In this document: one piece after another, positions 32,802-41,965 of the stretch
Position numbering within the stretch: the first letter of the stretch is position 1
Layout: the number at the start of each line of letters is the position of its first letter
Source of the DNA: 73-13 sp035556075
GTDB lineage: Bacteria; Actinomycetota; Actinomycetes; Actinomycetales; Microbacteriaceae
NCBI GenBank assembly: GCA_035556075.1
Contig: DATMFQ010000013.1
Location: 20,231-84,230 of the forward strand
DNA: 64,000 bases
Reading direction: 5' to 3'
Notes under the pieces: model-generated
What the model was told of the DNA's origin: nothing
What the model saw: the letters and a program-made list of their open reading frames with translations, nothing else
Database searches by the model: none
Position numbers and translations under genes: made by a program

Positions 32802-34001
32802 CTAGCGAGGCTCGAGGCTCCGGTGGCCAGCGTTTGGCACCAGGGCGAGGATGTCGACCCGCAGCGTGCCCTGCTCGCGGACCTCACGGTACTCGCCGAT
32901 GCGGCCGAATCGCTCCCAGACGCCGGGCTCGAGGCGGGCCCGCTGATCACTGCCGAACTGCACGCTGACCGGTAGCGCGATCATGTCGGGGCGTGTCGAG
33001 GGACCGAGCATCGGCTGCGACACGGTGACGAGCGTCGGGGTCAGGGCGTCGCGGCGGGGCCGCCGTGGCTCGGCGAGGAGCCAGAGCACGGACAGCAGGG
33101 CGCTGCGCTGGTCCGGTCCGAGGAGCCCCGCGCTCGCCGAGTCGTCGGTGACGCGCACCGCCGCGCCGAGCAGCTCGGACTCCTCGATCGCGAGGTCGAG
33201 CCAGGTGCGGCTGCGGGACTCGAGGAGGTGATGGCGCAGCTCGCTCGCGATCGAGCCGGCGCGACGAGCGATCTCCTCGTTGAGCGGCAGCTGGACGCGG
33301 CCCTCCGCGACGGCCGCGAGCAAGCTCTCAGCCGCGAGGTCGAGTCGCGCGAGTCGTTCGGACTGGTAGATCCCGACGGTCAGCTGCGGGGCCAGGAGCG
33401 CGGCCCGCGAGAGCTCCTCCTCGATCTCCCGGCGCACCATGGCGCGGAAGCCGGCGATGGCGATCGTCGCAACGACGATGGTCAGCGAAACGTGGCAGAT
33501 GGTGAAAATCGAGTGCTGCATCGTCGGGGGGACGAACGCGCCGTCGAGCGCCATCCCCGCGGCACACAGCGCGGCGAGTCCGAGCCCCGCGATGAGGACC
33601 TCCCGCTCCGGGCGGGTCGTGAGCGCCAGCAGCAGCGAGAGCACCGCGGAGCGCCCCACCGTGACCGGCGAACCAGCCTCCGGGCGCATCCAGGTGACGG
33701 TGAGGTCGAGGAGGATCACGATGACGAGCGCGGCGACGAAGAGCCCAAACATCCAGTTCGGCAGGTGGTCGTTGAGCACCCGGACGACGACGATGACCGC
33801 GAGGTCGGCGACGAGGAGCACGCCCCAGGCGGTGAGGACGAGCTCGGGCGCGACCTGCTGGGCGTCGCCGCCGATCGTCTGACCGAGGTCGTACGCCATC
33901 TGGATCCCGACGAGGATGAGCATGCCCCACCAGATGCGCCGCGCGCCGAGACCCGCATGTCGTCGACCGAGCTGGCGCCCGGCGCCGAGTGCGCCGCTCA
34001 T
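32802..34001 (-). CDS. Membrane partner of the histidine kinase, no kinase core
   Basis: This 399-residue protein has about six membrane segments in residues 24-190. A cytosolic part follows with helices like a kinase dimerisation region (ERLARLDLAAESLLAAVAEG, SIASELRHHLLESRSRTWLD) but no ATP-binding N/G boxes. It looks like a degenerate sensor kinase or a dedicated partner. ATG 34001 overlaps the kinase stop by four bases. Such three-gene sets (kinase, degenerate kinase, regulator) occur in actinobacteria. Confidence 0.75.
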   Translation of the reverse strand: MSGALGAGRQLGRRHAGLGARRIWWGMLILVGIQMAYDLGQTIGGDAQQVAPELVLTAWGVLLVADLAVIVVVRVLNDHLPNWMFGLFVAALVIVILLDLTVTWMRPEAGSPVTVGRSAVLSLLLALTTRPEREVLIAGLGLAALCAAGMALDGAFVPPTMQHSIFTICHVSLTIVVATIAIAGFRAMVRREIEEELSRAALLAPQLTVGIYQSERLARLDLAAESLLAAVAEGRVQLPLNEEIARRAGSIASELRHHLLESRSRTWLDLAIEESELLGAAVRVTDDSASAGLLGPDQRSALLSVLWLLAEPRRPRRDALTPTLVTVSQPMLGPSTRPDMIALPVSVQFGSDQRARLEPGVWERFGRIGEYREVREQGTLRVDILALVPNAGHRSLEPR

Positions 34002-35158
34002 CGTGGTGCCTCGAGCAGGACCGTCGTCCCCGCCCCGGGCGCCGAGAAGACTCGGGCACTGCCGCCGATCTCCTGCATCCGGGCGATGACGGATTCCTGC
34101 AGGCCGAGCCGCTCGGCATCGACGAGGTCGGGGTCGAAGCCGCGGCCCGCGTCCGTGATCATGGCCCGGACGGTCGTCGTGTCGTCGGTGATCGTGACAT
34201 GGGCGCTGCCGACACCGGCATGACGCCGGACGTTCTCCAGGCATTCGCTGATCGCGTAGAGGAATGCTTCGAGCGCGGGCTGCGGCAGCGCGATGCGGGT
34301 CGCGCCGTGCCACTGGACATCGAGCGAGAGCCGCTCGAATCGCTCCCGCACGCGCTCGAGTGTCGTGCCGAGCGTCGACTCCTCGACCAGCTCGGGTGTG
34401 TACCCGGCATCCGGGAGCGCGAGCAGCGGCTCGCCGAGCCGGAGCTGCCGCAGCAGGTGCGCGTCGTTGCGGGCCTGACTGCGCAGCGCCTCACCGGACA
34501 CACCGATGCCGGAGTGCGCGAGGAGGGTGAGCGTGGCGAGCACGGTGTCGTGCAGGAGCCGTGCGCTCTGGCGGCGCTGCGCCTCGAGCTCACTCGCCTG
34601 CCGCTCCGCCCGCTGCGCCGCGCCGATATCGCTGACCTGGCGAAGCACCGTGGGGATGGAGGAGACGAGGAGATAGCCGATGACGTTGACGGCTGCCCAG
34701 CCGAGCAGGGTGAGGAGCGCCGGGGGGAGCCAGGTGGGCGATTCGTGCAGGACGACGCCGGCGACGGTCGCGGTGATGCCCGCGAGCAACCAGTAGGTGA
34801 CGTAGCCCGCGGGCGACACGAGGAGTGTCATTGCCAGGCCGGAGGCGGAGGCGACCAGGAGCGTCGTGACGGCGAGCGTCGCCGAGGCGTCCGGCGTCGC
34901 CGGGATGATGACGAGGCAGAATGCGATGGCCAGCTCCGCCAAGCTCGCGCTGATGAGGATGACGAGCGGCCGACCCGACTCGAGCCGTGCGATGAGGAGC
35001 CCGGCGGCGAGGTAGAACGGCAAGACCACCCAATACGCAATCGTGCCGCCCGTCTCGGGGGCGCTCGCGACCACGAACGAGGTGAGCAGCGCCGCGCCGG
35101 CGGTCACGCGAGCGGTGCGCCGCAGCAGGCGGTCACGCTTGTTGGTCGGGCTGTCCAT
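33998..35158 (-). CDS. Sensor histidine kinase, NarL/DesK type
   Basis: This 386-residue protein has about six membrane segments (18-166). It then has the HisKA_3 helix with His203 (SARLLHDTVLATL) and a HATPase domain: N-box CLENVRRHAG, G1 ITDAGRGFDPD, G2 GGSARVFSAPGAGTTV. It phosphorylates the response regulator at 32136, with the 32802 protein translated in between. Confidence 0.9.
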   Translation of the reverse strand: MDSPTNKRDRLLRRTARVTAGAALLTSFVVASAPETGGTIAYWVVLPFYLAAGLLIARLESGRPLVILISASLAELAIAFCLVIIPATPDASATLAVTTLLVASASGLAMTLLVSPAGYVTYWLLAGITATVAGVVLHESPTWLPPALLTLLGWAAVNVIGYLLVSSIPTVLRQVSDIGAAQRAERQASELEAQRRQSARLLHDTVLATLTLLAHSGIGVSGEALRSQARNDAHLLRQLRLGEPLLALPDAGYTPELVEESTLGTTLERVRERFERLSLDVQWHGATRIALPQPALEAFLYAISECLENVRRHAGVGSAHVTITDDTTTVRAMITDAGRGFDPDLVDAERLGLQESVIARMQEIGGSARVFSAPGAGTTVLLEAPR

Positions 35159-35319
35159 CGCGCTGGTAATCGTCGCACACCGACCCCGTACGGGTGTGCT
35201 CGCTCGGCGCGACCCCCCGAAGTGGGGCGGCGGCGCCGGCGGGACCCTGGCTAGCCTTCAACCGAAGAGGGGCACATCGCCACAGCAGCCCGGCCGCGGT
35301 CGGGGTCATCTGGGGGAGT

Positions 35320-35348
35320 TGCCTGGGGCCGAGATCCGGCCCCAGGCA
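35320..35348 (-). terminator. Terminator-like hairpin after metX
   Basis: An 11-base perfect stem TGCCTGGGGCC (35320-35330 with 35338-35348) begins 9 bases after the metX stop at 35358 on the minus strand. There is no U-run, as is common in high-GC actinobacteria. Confidence 0.65.
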
Positions 35349-35357
35349 CCCACCCCC

Positions 35358-36563
35358 TCAGGTTGCCAGGAGCCGCCGCAGCTGTGCGCCCACCAGCGCA
35401 TGCTCGATGAGGAAGGCGTCGTGGCCGTACTCGGAGGTGATCCGGTGCGGCACAGAACCGTCGAGGTTGCCCGGCACCGCCGCCGCGATGCGCTCCTGAT
35501 CGACGGCGGGGAAGAGCCGATCGGTGTCGATCGCGAGGACGAGCGTCGGGATCTGAATCGTCGCGAGCGCCGTCTCGACGCCGCCCCGGTCGCGGCCGAC
35601 GTCATGCGAGCTCATCGCACCGACGAGCGTGATGTACGAGTTCGCGTCGAAACGGCGGGTGAACTTGTTGCCGTGGAAGTCGAGGTAGCTCTCGACCGCG
35701 TAGCGCCCGCCCTCACCGAGCGGTGAGCGGGTGGACTGCCAGCTCCTTGCGAAGCGGAGATTGAGCTCGTCCTTCGCGCGGTAGTTGAGCAGCGCAAAGC
35801 GCCGCGCGAGCGCGAGTCCCCGGTGGGGCCCCTCCCCGTCCGCAGCCTCGTAGTAGTCGCCGTCGGCGAACTGCGGGTCGGCACGGATCGCCTCGATCTG
35901 CAGCGAATTCTGCGCGATCTGGTCGGCCGTCGTCACGGCCGGCCCCGCGAGGACCCCGAGCCGCTCGACGCGGTCCGGGTGGAGGAGCGGCCATTCCAGC
36001 GCCTGCATCGCCCCCATGGAGCCGCCGATGACCGCGGCCCAGCGCTCGATGCCGAGCCGGTCGGCGAGCGCGACCTGCGCGGCCACCTGATCGCGGATGG
36101 TGACGAAGGGGAAGCGGGCACCCCATTCCTCCCCATCGGGGGCGAGGCTGGCCGGCCCGGTCGTCCCCTGGCAGCCACCGAGCATGTTCGGCACGACGAC
36201 GAACCAGCGGTCCGTGTCGATCGCGAGTCCCGGTCCGACGATGTCGCCCCACCAGCCGGCGGTCGGGTGGCCCGGGCCTGCCGGCCCGGTGATGTGGCTG
36301 TCGCCGGTGAGCGCGTGTGCGACGAGGACCGCGTTGCGCCCGTCCTCGCGGAGCGTCCCGAAGGTCTCATAGGCGATGCGGACCTGGGGGAGCAGGCTGC
36401 CGCGCTCGAGCTGCAGATCGCCGAGGGTGACGAACTGCCGGTCGCCGACCGGGTCCCCCTCTCGCCACGCCCCCGTCGCGGGAGGCTTGCCGATGAGCTC
36501 GCGAACGTTCGCGTCGGTGATGAACGCCGAGGGGAAGGAGTCCTCGGGAGTCTGCCAGTCCAT
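35358..36563 (-). CDS. metX: Homoserine O-acetyltransferase
   Basis: This 401-residue alpha/beta hydrolase-fold acyltransferase has nucleophile Ser182 in VIGGSMGAMQALEW, Asp in VLAIDTDRLFP, His in SEYGHDAFLIEH. HALTGDSHITGP and PNMLGGCQGTTGPAS are characteristic of MetX. It activates homoserine with acetyl-CoA for methionine synthesis. It lies 72 bases downstream of metY. Confidence 0.95.
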   Translation of the reverse strand: MDWQTPEDSFPSAFITDANVRELIGKPPATGAWREGDPVGDRQFVTLGDLQLERGSLLPQVRIAYETFGTLREDGRNAVLVAHALTGDSHITGPAGPGHPTAGWWGDIVGPGLAIDTDRWFVVVPNMLGGCQGTTGPASLAPDGEEWGARFPFVTIRDQVAAQVALADRLGIERWAAVIGGSMGAMQALEWPLLHPDRVERLGVLAGPAVTTADQIAQNSLQIEAIRADPQFADGDYYEAADGEGPHRGLALARRFALLNYRAKDELNLRFARSWQSTRSPLGEGGRYAVESYLDFHGNKFTRRFDANSYITLVGAMSSHDVGRDRGGVETALATIQIPTLVLAIDTDRLFPAVDQERIAAAVPGNLDGSVPHRITSEYGHDAFLIEHALVGAQLRRLLAT

Positions 36564-36583
36564 GCCGCCCTGACTGCTCGAAA

Positions 36584-36606
36584 GGGCCCGGCGGTGTGCC
36601 GGGCCC
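36584..36606 (-). terminator. Hairpin between metY and metX
   Basis: A perfect 9-base GC stem (36584-36592 with 36598-36606, 5-base loop) followed on the minus strand by TTTCG. It could end part of the metY transcripts or act as a processing site, giving different metY and metX levels. Confidence 0.55.
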
Positions 36607-36635
36607 CTCCAAGCGTATGCCGCCGTACGGTGTGG

Positions 36636-37952
36636 TTACGCGACCGCCTCGGCGGAGGCCGCGGCGCGCGACGCCGCAAACCCCGCCTCGAGGTCGGCCT
36701 TGATGTCATCGATGTGCTCGAGTCCGACCGAGAGCCGCACGAGCCCGGGGGTGACCCCGGCGGTGAGCTGCGCCTCGGGGGACAGCTGCGAGTGCGTCGT
36801 CGATGCGGGGTGGATGATGAGCGAGCGGACGTCGCCGATGTTGGCGAGGTGGGAGAACAGCTTGACGTTGTCGACGAGGGCACGACCCGCGGCGACCCCA
36901 CCCTTGAGCTCGAAGGAGAGCACGGCGCCAGCACCCTTCGGGGCGTACGTGTTCGCGGCCGCGTACCACGGGCTCGAGGGGAGCCCCGCGTAGTACACCT
37001 TCGCGACGTCGGGGTGCTGCTCGAGCCACTCGGCGAGTTCCTGCGCGTTCTGCACGTGCCGCTCGATGCGCAGGCTCAGGGTCTCGATGCCCTGGATGAG
37101 CTCGAATGCGCTGTCCGGTGACAGTGACGCCCCGGTGTCGCGCAGCAACTGCACGCGGGCCTTGATCACGTAGGCGATCCCGTCGCCGAGGGCGCCCGAG
37201 TAGCTGATGCCGTGGTAGCTCGGGTCCGGCTCGGTGAGCCCGGGGTACTTGTCGGCGTGCTGCGACCACGGGAAGCGGCCCCCGTCGACGATGACCCCCG
37301 CGATGACGGTGCCGTGGCCGCCGAGGAACTTCGTCGCCGAGTGGACGACGATATCGGCGCCGTGCTCGAAGGGCCGGATGAGGTACGGGGTCGCGATGGT
37401 GTTGTCGACGATGAGCGGCAGGTCGTGGGCGTGGGCGACGTCGGCGACCGCCTGGATGTCGAGCACGTTGATCTGCGGGTTGCCGATCGTCTCGGCGAAG
37501 AACGCCTTCGTGTTCGGCCGGACGGCCGCCTGCCAAGCGCCGACGTCATCCTGGTCCTCGACGAACGTCACCTCGATGCCGAGCTTCGGCAGCGTGTACT
37601 TGAAGAGGTTGTACGTGCCGCCATAGATCGAGGAGGAGGAGACGATGTGGTCGCCGGCCTGCGCGATGTTGAGGATCGAGTAGGTGATCGCCGAGGAGCC
37701 CGATGCGACGCCGAGGGCCGCGGTGCCGCCTTCGAGCGCCGCGACGCGCTGCTCGAGCACGTCGACCGTCGGGTTCATGATGCGCGAGTAGATGTTGCCG
37801 AACTCCGCGAGCGCGAAGAGGTTCGCGGCGTGCTCGGCGTTGTTGAAGACGTACGAGGTCGTCTTGTAGATCGGCGTCGCGCGGGAGTTGGTCGTCGGGT
37901 CGGGTGCGGCGCCGGAGTGCACCTGCTTGGTCTCAAACCGCCAGTCGGTCAT
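36636..37952 (-). CDS. metY: O-acetylhomoserine aminocarboxypropyltransferase
   Basis: This 438-residue PLP enzyme of the Cys/Met metabolism family has Lys208 (VHSATKFLGGHGT) as cofactor ligand. NIYSRIMNPTVDVLEQR at the N-terminus and SSSSIYGGTYNLFKYTLP are present. The length of over 420 residues separates it from MetB/MetC. It combines O-acetylhomoserine with sulfide, giving homocysteine. No SAM riboswitch is recognised upstream. Confidence 0.95.
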   Translation of the reverse strand: MTDWRFETKQVHSGAAPDPTTNSRATPIYKTTSYVFNNAEHAANLFALAEFGNIYSRIMNPTVDVLEQRVAALEGGTAALGVASGSSAITYSILNIAQAGDHIVSSSSIYGGTYNLFKYTLPKLGIEVTFVEDQDDVGAWQAAVRPNTKAFFAETIGNPQINVLDIQAVADVAHAHDLPLIVDNTIATPYLIRPFEHGADIVVHSATKFLGGHGTVIAGVIVDGGRFPWSQHADKYPGLTEPDPSYHGISYSGALGDGIAYVIKARVQLLRDTGASLSPDSAFELIQGIETLSLRIERHVQNAQELAEWLEQHPDVAKVYYAGLPSSPWYAAANTYAPKGAGAVLSFELKGGVAAGRALVDNVKLFSHLANIGDVRSLIIHPASTTHSQLSPEAQLTAGVTPGLVRLSVGLEHIDDIKADLEAGFAASRAAASAEAVA

Positions 37953-38102
37953 CGGGGGCCTGCTTTCAGATGGTGGAGAGGAATGCTCGACGGTACGTCC
38001 GCCGGTCCAGTCCGCTCAACCGTCCCTGTCGCCCCGCGTAACATTCCGGTCCGGCCGCGCCGCGCAGTCGTCCTGGTCGGCGCGCCGAGCGGTCCGGTGG
38101 GC

Positions 38103-39566
38103 TCAGCGGCCGGTGTCCGCCTCGCCGAAGGCGTCCTTCGGCACGAGGAAGAGCAGGATCGCGGCGACGAGCGCCCCGCCGCCGCAGATCGCCCACACCG
38201 TGATGTAGCCGCTCAGGCTCGCCCGCTGCGTGAGCTCCTGGGCGATGCCGGCCGCGAGGACGATCGCGAAGACGGTGCTCGCGAAGGAGCCGCCGATCGT
38301 CTTCGTCGTGTTCGTCAGGGCGCTGGCGATGCCGGTCTGGCCGACGGGGGCGGCGGCCGCGGCGGTCGCCGGCAGTGCTGCGACGAGGGCGCCGCAACCG
38401 AGTCCCGCGACGATGAGCGAGGGGAGGAAGGTCCCGAGGCTGCCATGCAGGGGGATGAGGCCGAAGTACCCGGCCGCGACGAGGAACGTCGCGACGATGA
38501 GCGCGATCCGGGGCGCGACCCGTTTGGACACGATGGCGAAGAGCACGGCGCCGATGGCGAGGGAGACGATGTAGCCGCCGATCACGAGGCTCGTGTCCTG
38601 GAGCCCGAGCCCGTAGCCAAGCGGGGTGCCGCCGACGAGTTCCTCCGGATTGGTCGCCGCATAGGTCGCGAGCGGTGCCTGCGCGCCGAGGAGCGAGATC
38701 CCGACGAGCCCCGCAGTCACCTGCACCGGCCACATCGTCCGCTGCTTCATGACCCTGAGGTCGATCGCGGGGTCGGGGCTGCGCAGCTCCCACCAGCCGA
38801 AGGGCACCAGCAGGAGCACGCCGACGACGATGATGAGCCAGGCCCACCAGGTATCGGGTCCGTTGAGGCTCATGAAGCGCAGCCCCGCCGTGATCGCCAA
38901 CAGCACGAGCCCGAGGAGGGCAAACCCCTGCCAGTCGAGCTCGCGGCCTGGGAGCGGCTTCGATTCCGGCACCCCGAAGAGGACGGCGAAGAAGACGAGC
39001 GTCACGGCGACCGCCGGCCAGATGAGCGTCAGCGCGACGTCGTGGTCGGTCCAGTCGAGGATGCGCCGACCGAGGAGCGCGCCGGCGATCGCGCCGAGCT
39101 GGAGCCCGAGCACGAGGGTGCCGGCCGCCCGGCGCGTCGTCGCGGCGCCGATGCCGGTCGCCCGGCCGCGATCGAAGATGAGCGCGATCTCGAGCGGTAG
39201 CCAGACCGAGAAGACACCCTGCAGGGACCACGCGATGAGGAAGGACATGAAGTCACTCGCGAAGGCAAGCCACCAGGTCGCGCCAGCGGTGACGACCGTC
39301 GCGATGAGCAGGATCTTCTTGTGCCCGTGCATGTCGCCGAGCTTCGCGAGGATCGGCACGCTCAGGGCGGCGACGATGAGCTGCCCGGCCTCGAACCAGT
39401 TGAACTCCGCGTCGGTGATGCCGAGGTGGTCGACGAGCGTCGGGCTGATGAGCGGGACGTAGTAGCCCTGCAGCACCCCCGAGACGAGTTCGAGGAGGAA
39501 CAGCCACCCGACGATCGCGATGGTGGTTCGGGCGAAGGACCGCTGGGCCGTGGCGACGCTGCTCAC
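38103..39566 (-). CDS. MFS transporter (DHA2-like)
   Basis: This 487-residue protein has about 14 membrane segments. MFS motif A-like LGDMHGHKKILLIA lies between TM2 and TM3, and GLGCGALVAALPATAAA sits near motif C of exporters. The likely role is drug or metabolite export. GTG 39566 was chosen; the longer frame is antisense to ung. It is divergent from ung. Confidence 0.85.
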   Translation of the reverse strand: MSSVATAQRSFARTTIAIVGWLFLLELVSGVLQGYYVPLISPTLVDHLGITDAEFNWFEAGQLIVAALSVPILAKLGDMHGHKKILLIATVVTAGATWWLAFASDFMSFLIAWSLQGVFSVWLPLEIALIFDRGRATGIGAATTRRAAGTLVLGLQLGAIAGALLGRRILDWTDHDVALTLIWPAVAVTLVFFAVLFGVPESKPLPGRELDWQGFALLGLVLLAITAGLRFMSLNGPDTWWAWLIIVVGVLLLVPFGWWELRSPDPAIDLRVMKQRTMWPVQVTAGLVGISLLGAQAPLATYAATNPEELVGGTPLGYGLGLQDTSLVIGGYIVSLAIGAVLFAIVSKRVAPRIALIVATFLVAAGYFGLIPLHGSLGTFLPSLIVAGLGCGALVAALPATAAAAAPVGQTGIASALTNTTKTIGGSFASTVFAIVLAAGIAQELTQRASLSGYITVWAICGGGALVAAILLFLVPKDAFGEADTGR

Positions 39567-39584
39567 GAGCGGTAGCGTATCGGC

Positions 39585-40349
39585 ATGGCCGCCCGCGATG
39601 TCCACCGCGCAGCACCGCGGCCGCTGCACGAGCTCATCGACCCGGGTTGGGCTGCGGCGCTCGCGCCGGTCGCCGACGACGTCGTCAGTATGGGCGACTT
39701 CCTGCGGGCCGAACATGCGGCCGGGCACGCGACGCTCCCGGCGGGCGCGAACGTGCTCCGCGCATTCATGACCCCGCTCGAGCGCGTCCGAGTGCTCATC
39801 GTCGGCCAGGACCCGTACCCGACACCGGGCCACCCCATCGGGCTGTGCTTCGCGGTGGATCCCGCGGTGCGGCCGATCCCGCGCTCGCTGCAGAACATCT
39901 ATCGCGAGCTGCAGGACGATCTCGGCATCCCGCCGGCGCCCCACGGGGACTTGAGCGCCTGGGCGGACCAGGGCGTGCTGCTGCTCAACCGGGTCCTCAC
40001 CGTCCGTGCGGGGGCGAGCGGCTCGCACCGCGGCAAGGGCTGGGAGGCCGTCACCGAGCAGGCGATTCGCGCGCTCGTCGCCCGTGGCGGGCCGCTCGTG
40101 GCGATCCTGTGGGGACGGGACGCGGCGACCCTGCGGCCGATGCTCGGCGACGTGCCGATCGTCGAGAGTGTGCACCCCTCACCGCTGTCCGCATCGCGCG
40201 GCTTCTTCGGCTCCCGCCCATTCAGTCGGACGAATGCGCTGCTCGCCTCCCAGGGCGCGCCGCCGGTCGACTGGCGGCTCGGCGAGCCCGCGGTCAGCCG
40301 TCCGTCCGCGATGGGGGCAGGCGCCTCACTCGGTCCCGGAATCGATTGA
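39585..40349 (+). CDS. ung: Uracil-DNA glycosylase, family 1
   Basis: This 254-residue enzyme has catalytic Asp76 in VGQDPYPT, LLLLNRVLTVR (Asn135 binds uracil), and His197 in ESVHPSPLSA. GFFGSRPFSRTNA completes the fold. It removes uracil from DNA. Its 3' end overlaps the convergent small membrane gene by 56 bases. Confidence 0.96.
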   Translation: MAARDVHRAAPRPLHELIDPGWAAALAPVADDVVSMGDFLRAEHAAGHATLPAGANVLRAFMTPLERVRVLIVGQDPYPTPGHPIGLCFAVDPAVRPIPRSLQNIYRELQDDLGIPPAPHGDLSAWADQGVLLLNRVLTVRAGASGSHRGKGWEAVTEQAIRALVARGGPLVAILWGRDAATLRPMLGDVPIVESVHPSPLSASRGFFGSRPFSRTNALLASQGAPPVDWRLGEPAVSRPSAMGAGASLGPGID

Positions 40350-40605
40350 CGTTGTTGCCGCTGATCGACGAATTGCTGACGCCGCGGACCTCGTCGACCT
40401 TCCGGTCATCGCCGGTCACCGGCTGCGCCTCGACGAGGGTCTCCCGCTCGTAGGCGTGGGACTTGTCGGTGTTGCGATAGAAGCGGTACAACATCCAGTA
40501 CAGGCCGACCGCGCCGGCGGGGCCGAGTGCGAGCAGCCACAGGCCACCGTCGCCCTCGAAGGTGTCGGCGGCGAGGATGACCGAGTGGGTGAGCAGCTCG
40601 ATCAT
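40294..40605 (-). CDS. Small membrane protein of the zinc-ribbon/SPFH cluster
   Basis: This 103-residue protein has one or two hydrophobic segments (SVILAADT, then GLWLLALGPAGAVGLYWMLYRF) and a polar cytosolic tail (VSNSSISGNNVNRFRDRV). ATG 40605 overlaps the stop of the zinc-ribbon gene. It is the last gene of that operon. The function is unknown. Confidence 0.65.
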   Translation of the reverse strand: MIELLTHSVILAADTFEGDGGLWLLALGPAGAVGLYWMLYRFYRNTDKSHAYERETLVEAQPVTGDDRKVDEVRGVSNSSISGNNVNRFRDRVRRLPPSRTDG

Positions 40606-41939
40606 GACAGCACCACCAGGGCGGCGATCGCGACGGCTTCGAGCACGGTGCCGACCGTCAGCGCGGCGACCAGGAGCTTCCACTGCTGCACGGGCACGCT
40701 GCCCATCGTCTCCCCGGTGCGCGCATTCACCGCGATGTAGTGCACAAGGCCGCGGCCGCCGCGCACCTCGTAGTACGAGTAGAGCCACACCGGCAGGTGC
40801 ATGGCGACCCAGCGGGTGCCGTGCACGTCGAGGCGCTCCTGCTCCCAGCGCACCCCCCGGTCGTAGCGGCGCACCGAGCCCGCGACCTCGGCGCGCGCGA
40901 TCGACAGCAGCTGGTGCTCGAGCGTCGGCTGCAGGGCGGCGACGTCCTGGTCGCGCTTCTCGGAGGTGTAGCCGGTGAGGTAGGACGCATTCCATTTCAC
41001 GGCGTTCTTCGTGTCGAAGGGGAGGATCGTATTGATGATGTTGTTGGTGTTCACCTTCGTGTCGAGGTTCGCGCGCTCCGCGGAGGACTCGATTGTGAGG
41101 TCGTCGACCGTGAAGTCGACCTGACGGCGCACCTGGTAGACGTCGGCGTCGTAATACGTCTTCTTGTTCTCGTCGCTGCCGCGCGTGTAGCGGCGGGTCT
41201 CGATCTCGCCGACGCCGAATACCTCAGCACCGACATTGCCGTCGACGACCATGTAGGGCAGGTAGACGCCGACGACGTTCTCCGGCGTGAACTCCTCCTT
41301 GAACCGTTTGAGCGCGAAGAGCCGCCGCTTGTCGACGAACTGACGAATGCGGCCGATCGCGTCCTGCTTCGTGATACGAAACGGCAGGACCGCGTCCGGG
41401 ACCGCACCATTGGGGACCTGCTCCGCGAGGGTGAGGGTGTGGCGGCACCAGTGGCAACGGGCGCCGACCTGGTTCTCGGTGTTGATGACGACCTCGGCGC
41501 CGCACGCACCGCACTTCATGGTGATGAGCGTGTCGGCGCCCGTGTCGATGTCCTGCGCACCGGAGGCGACGACGGTGCCCCGGAGCTCGGAGAGGTCACC
41601 GCCGAGACCGTAGGCCTCCTCGACGCGCTCCGATGACCACTCGGTCCGGCAGAAGAGGCACACGAGCATGCCGGTCGCCGGCCGCAGCTCGACATCGGTC
41701 GAGCCGCAGTTCGGGCAGCGGTTGAGCCCGTCCTGCAGCTCGGGACTCGAGGTGTCCAGGACCGGGGGGTCCGGTGCGAGCAGCTCGTCCTGGATCGCCT
41801 CCGGCAGGGTGGCCGGATCGATCGGGTGCTCGCCGGGGGCCGGCGGCACCTCCTGCGGCGAGCCTGGACCGGCGCCGTCAGCGGGCGAGCCCGCTGACGG
41901 CTGGTAGGGCGGTGGCTGGATGGGCGGGGGATTCGTCAT
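40602..41939 (-). CDS. Zinc-ribbon membrane protein (YdjG-like)
   Basis: This is a 445-residue protein. A Pro-rich N-terminus precedes two zinc ribbons: CPNCGSTDVELRPATGMLVC with CLFC, and CGACGAEVVINTENQVGARC with CHWC. The first resembles TFIIB ribbons. The middle is beta-rich with YLPYMVVDGNVGAEVFGVGE. A C-terminal membrane segment is present (LLVAALTVGTVLEAVAIAALV). It matches the architecture of B. subtilis YdjG, which works with an SPFH protein at the membrane. Confidence 0.8.
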   Translation of the reverse strand: MTNPPPIQPPPYQPSAGSPADGAGPGSPQEVPPAPGEHPIDPATLPEAIQDELLAPDPPVLDTSSPELQDGLNRCPNCGSTDVELRPATGMLVCLFCRTEWSSERVEEAYGLGGDLSELRGTVVASGAQDIDTGADTLITMKCGACGAEVVINTENQVGARCHWCRHTLTLAEQVPNGAVPDAVLPFRITKQDAIGRIRQFVDKRRLFALKRFKEEFTPENVVGVYLPYMVVDGNVGAEVFGVGEIETRRYTRGSDENKKTYYDADVYQVRRQVDFTVDDLTIESSAERANLDTKVNTNNIINTILPFDTKNAVKWNASYLTGYTSEKRDQDVAALQPTLEHQLLSIARAEVAGSVRRYDRGVRWEQERLDVHGTRWVAMHLPVWLYSYYEVRGGRGLVHYIAVNARTGETMGSVPVQQWKLLVAALTVGTVLEAVAIAALVVLS

Positions 41940-41965
41940 CGCTCAGGCCGGACCGTCACGTCCGC

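Noticed and set aside
37953..38102. SAM riboswitch upstream of metY
   Set aside because: None of the conserved SAM-I, SAM-II or SAM-IV core sequences or a fitting pseudoknot could be found in the 150 bases.
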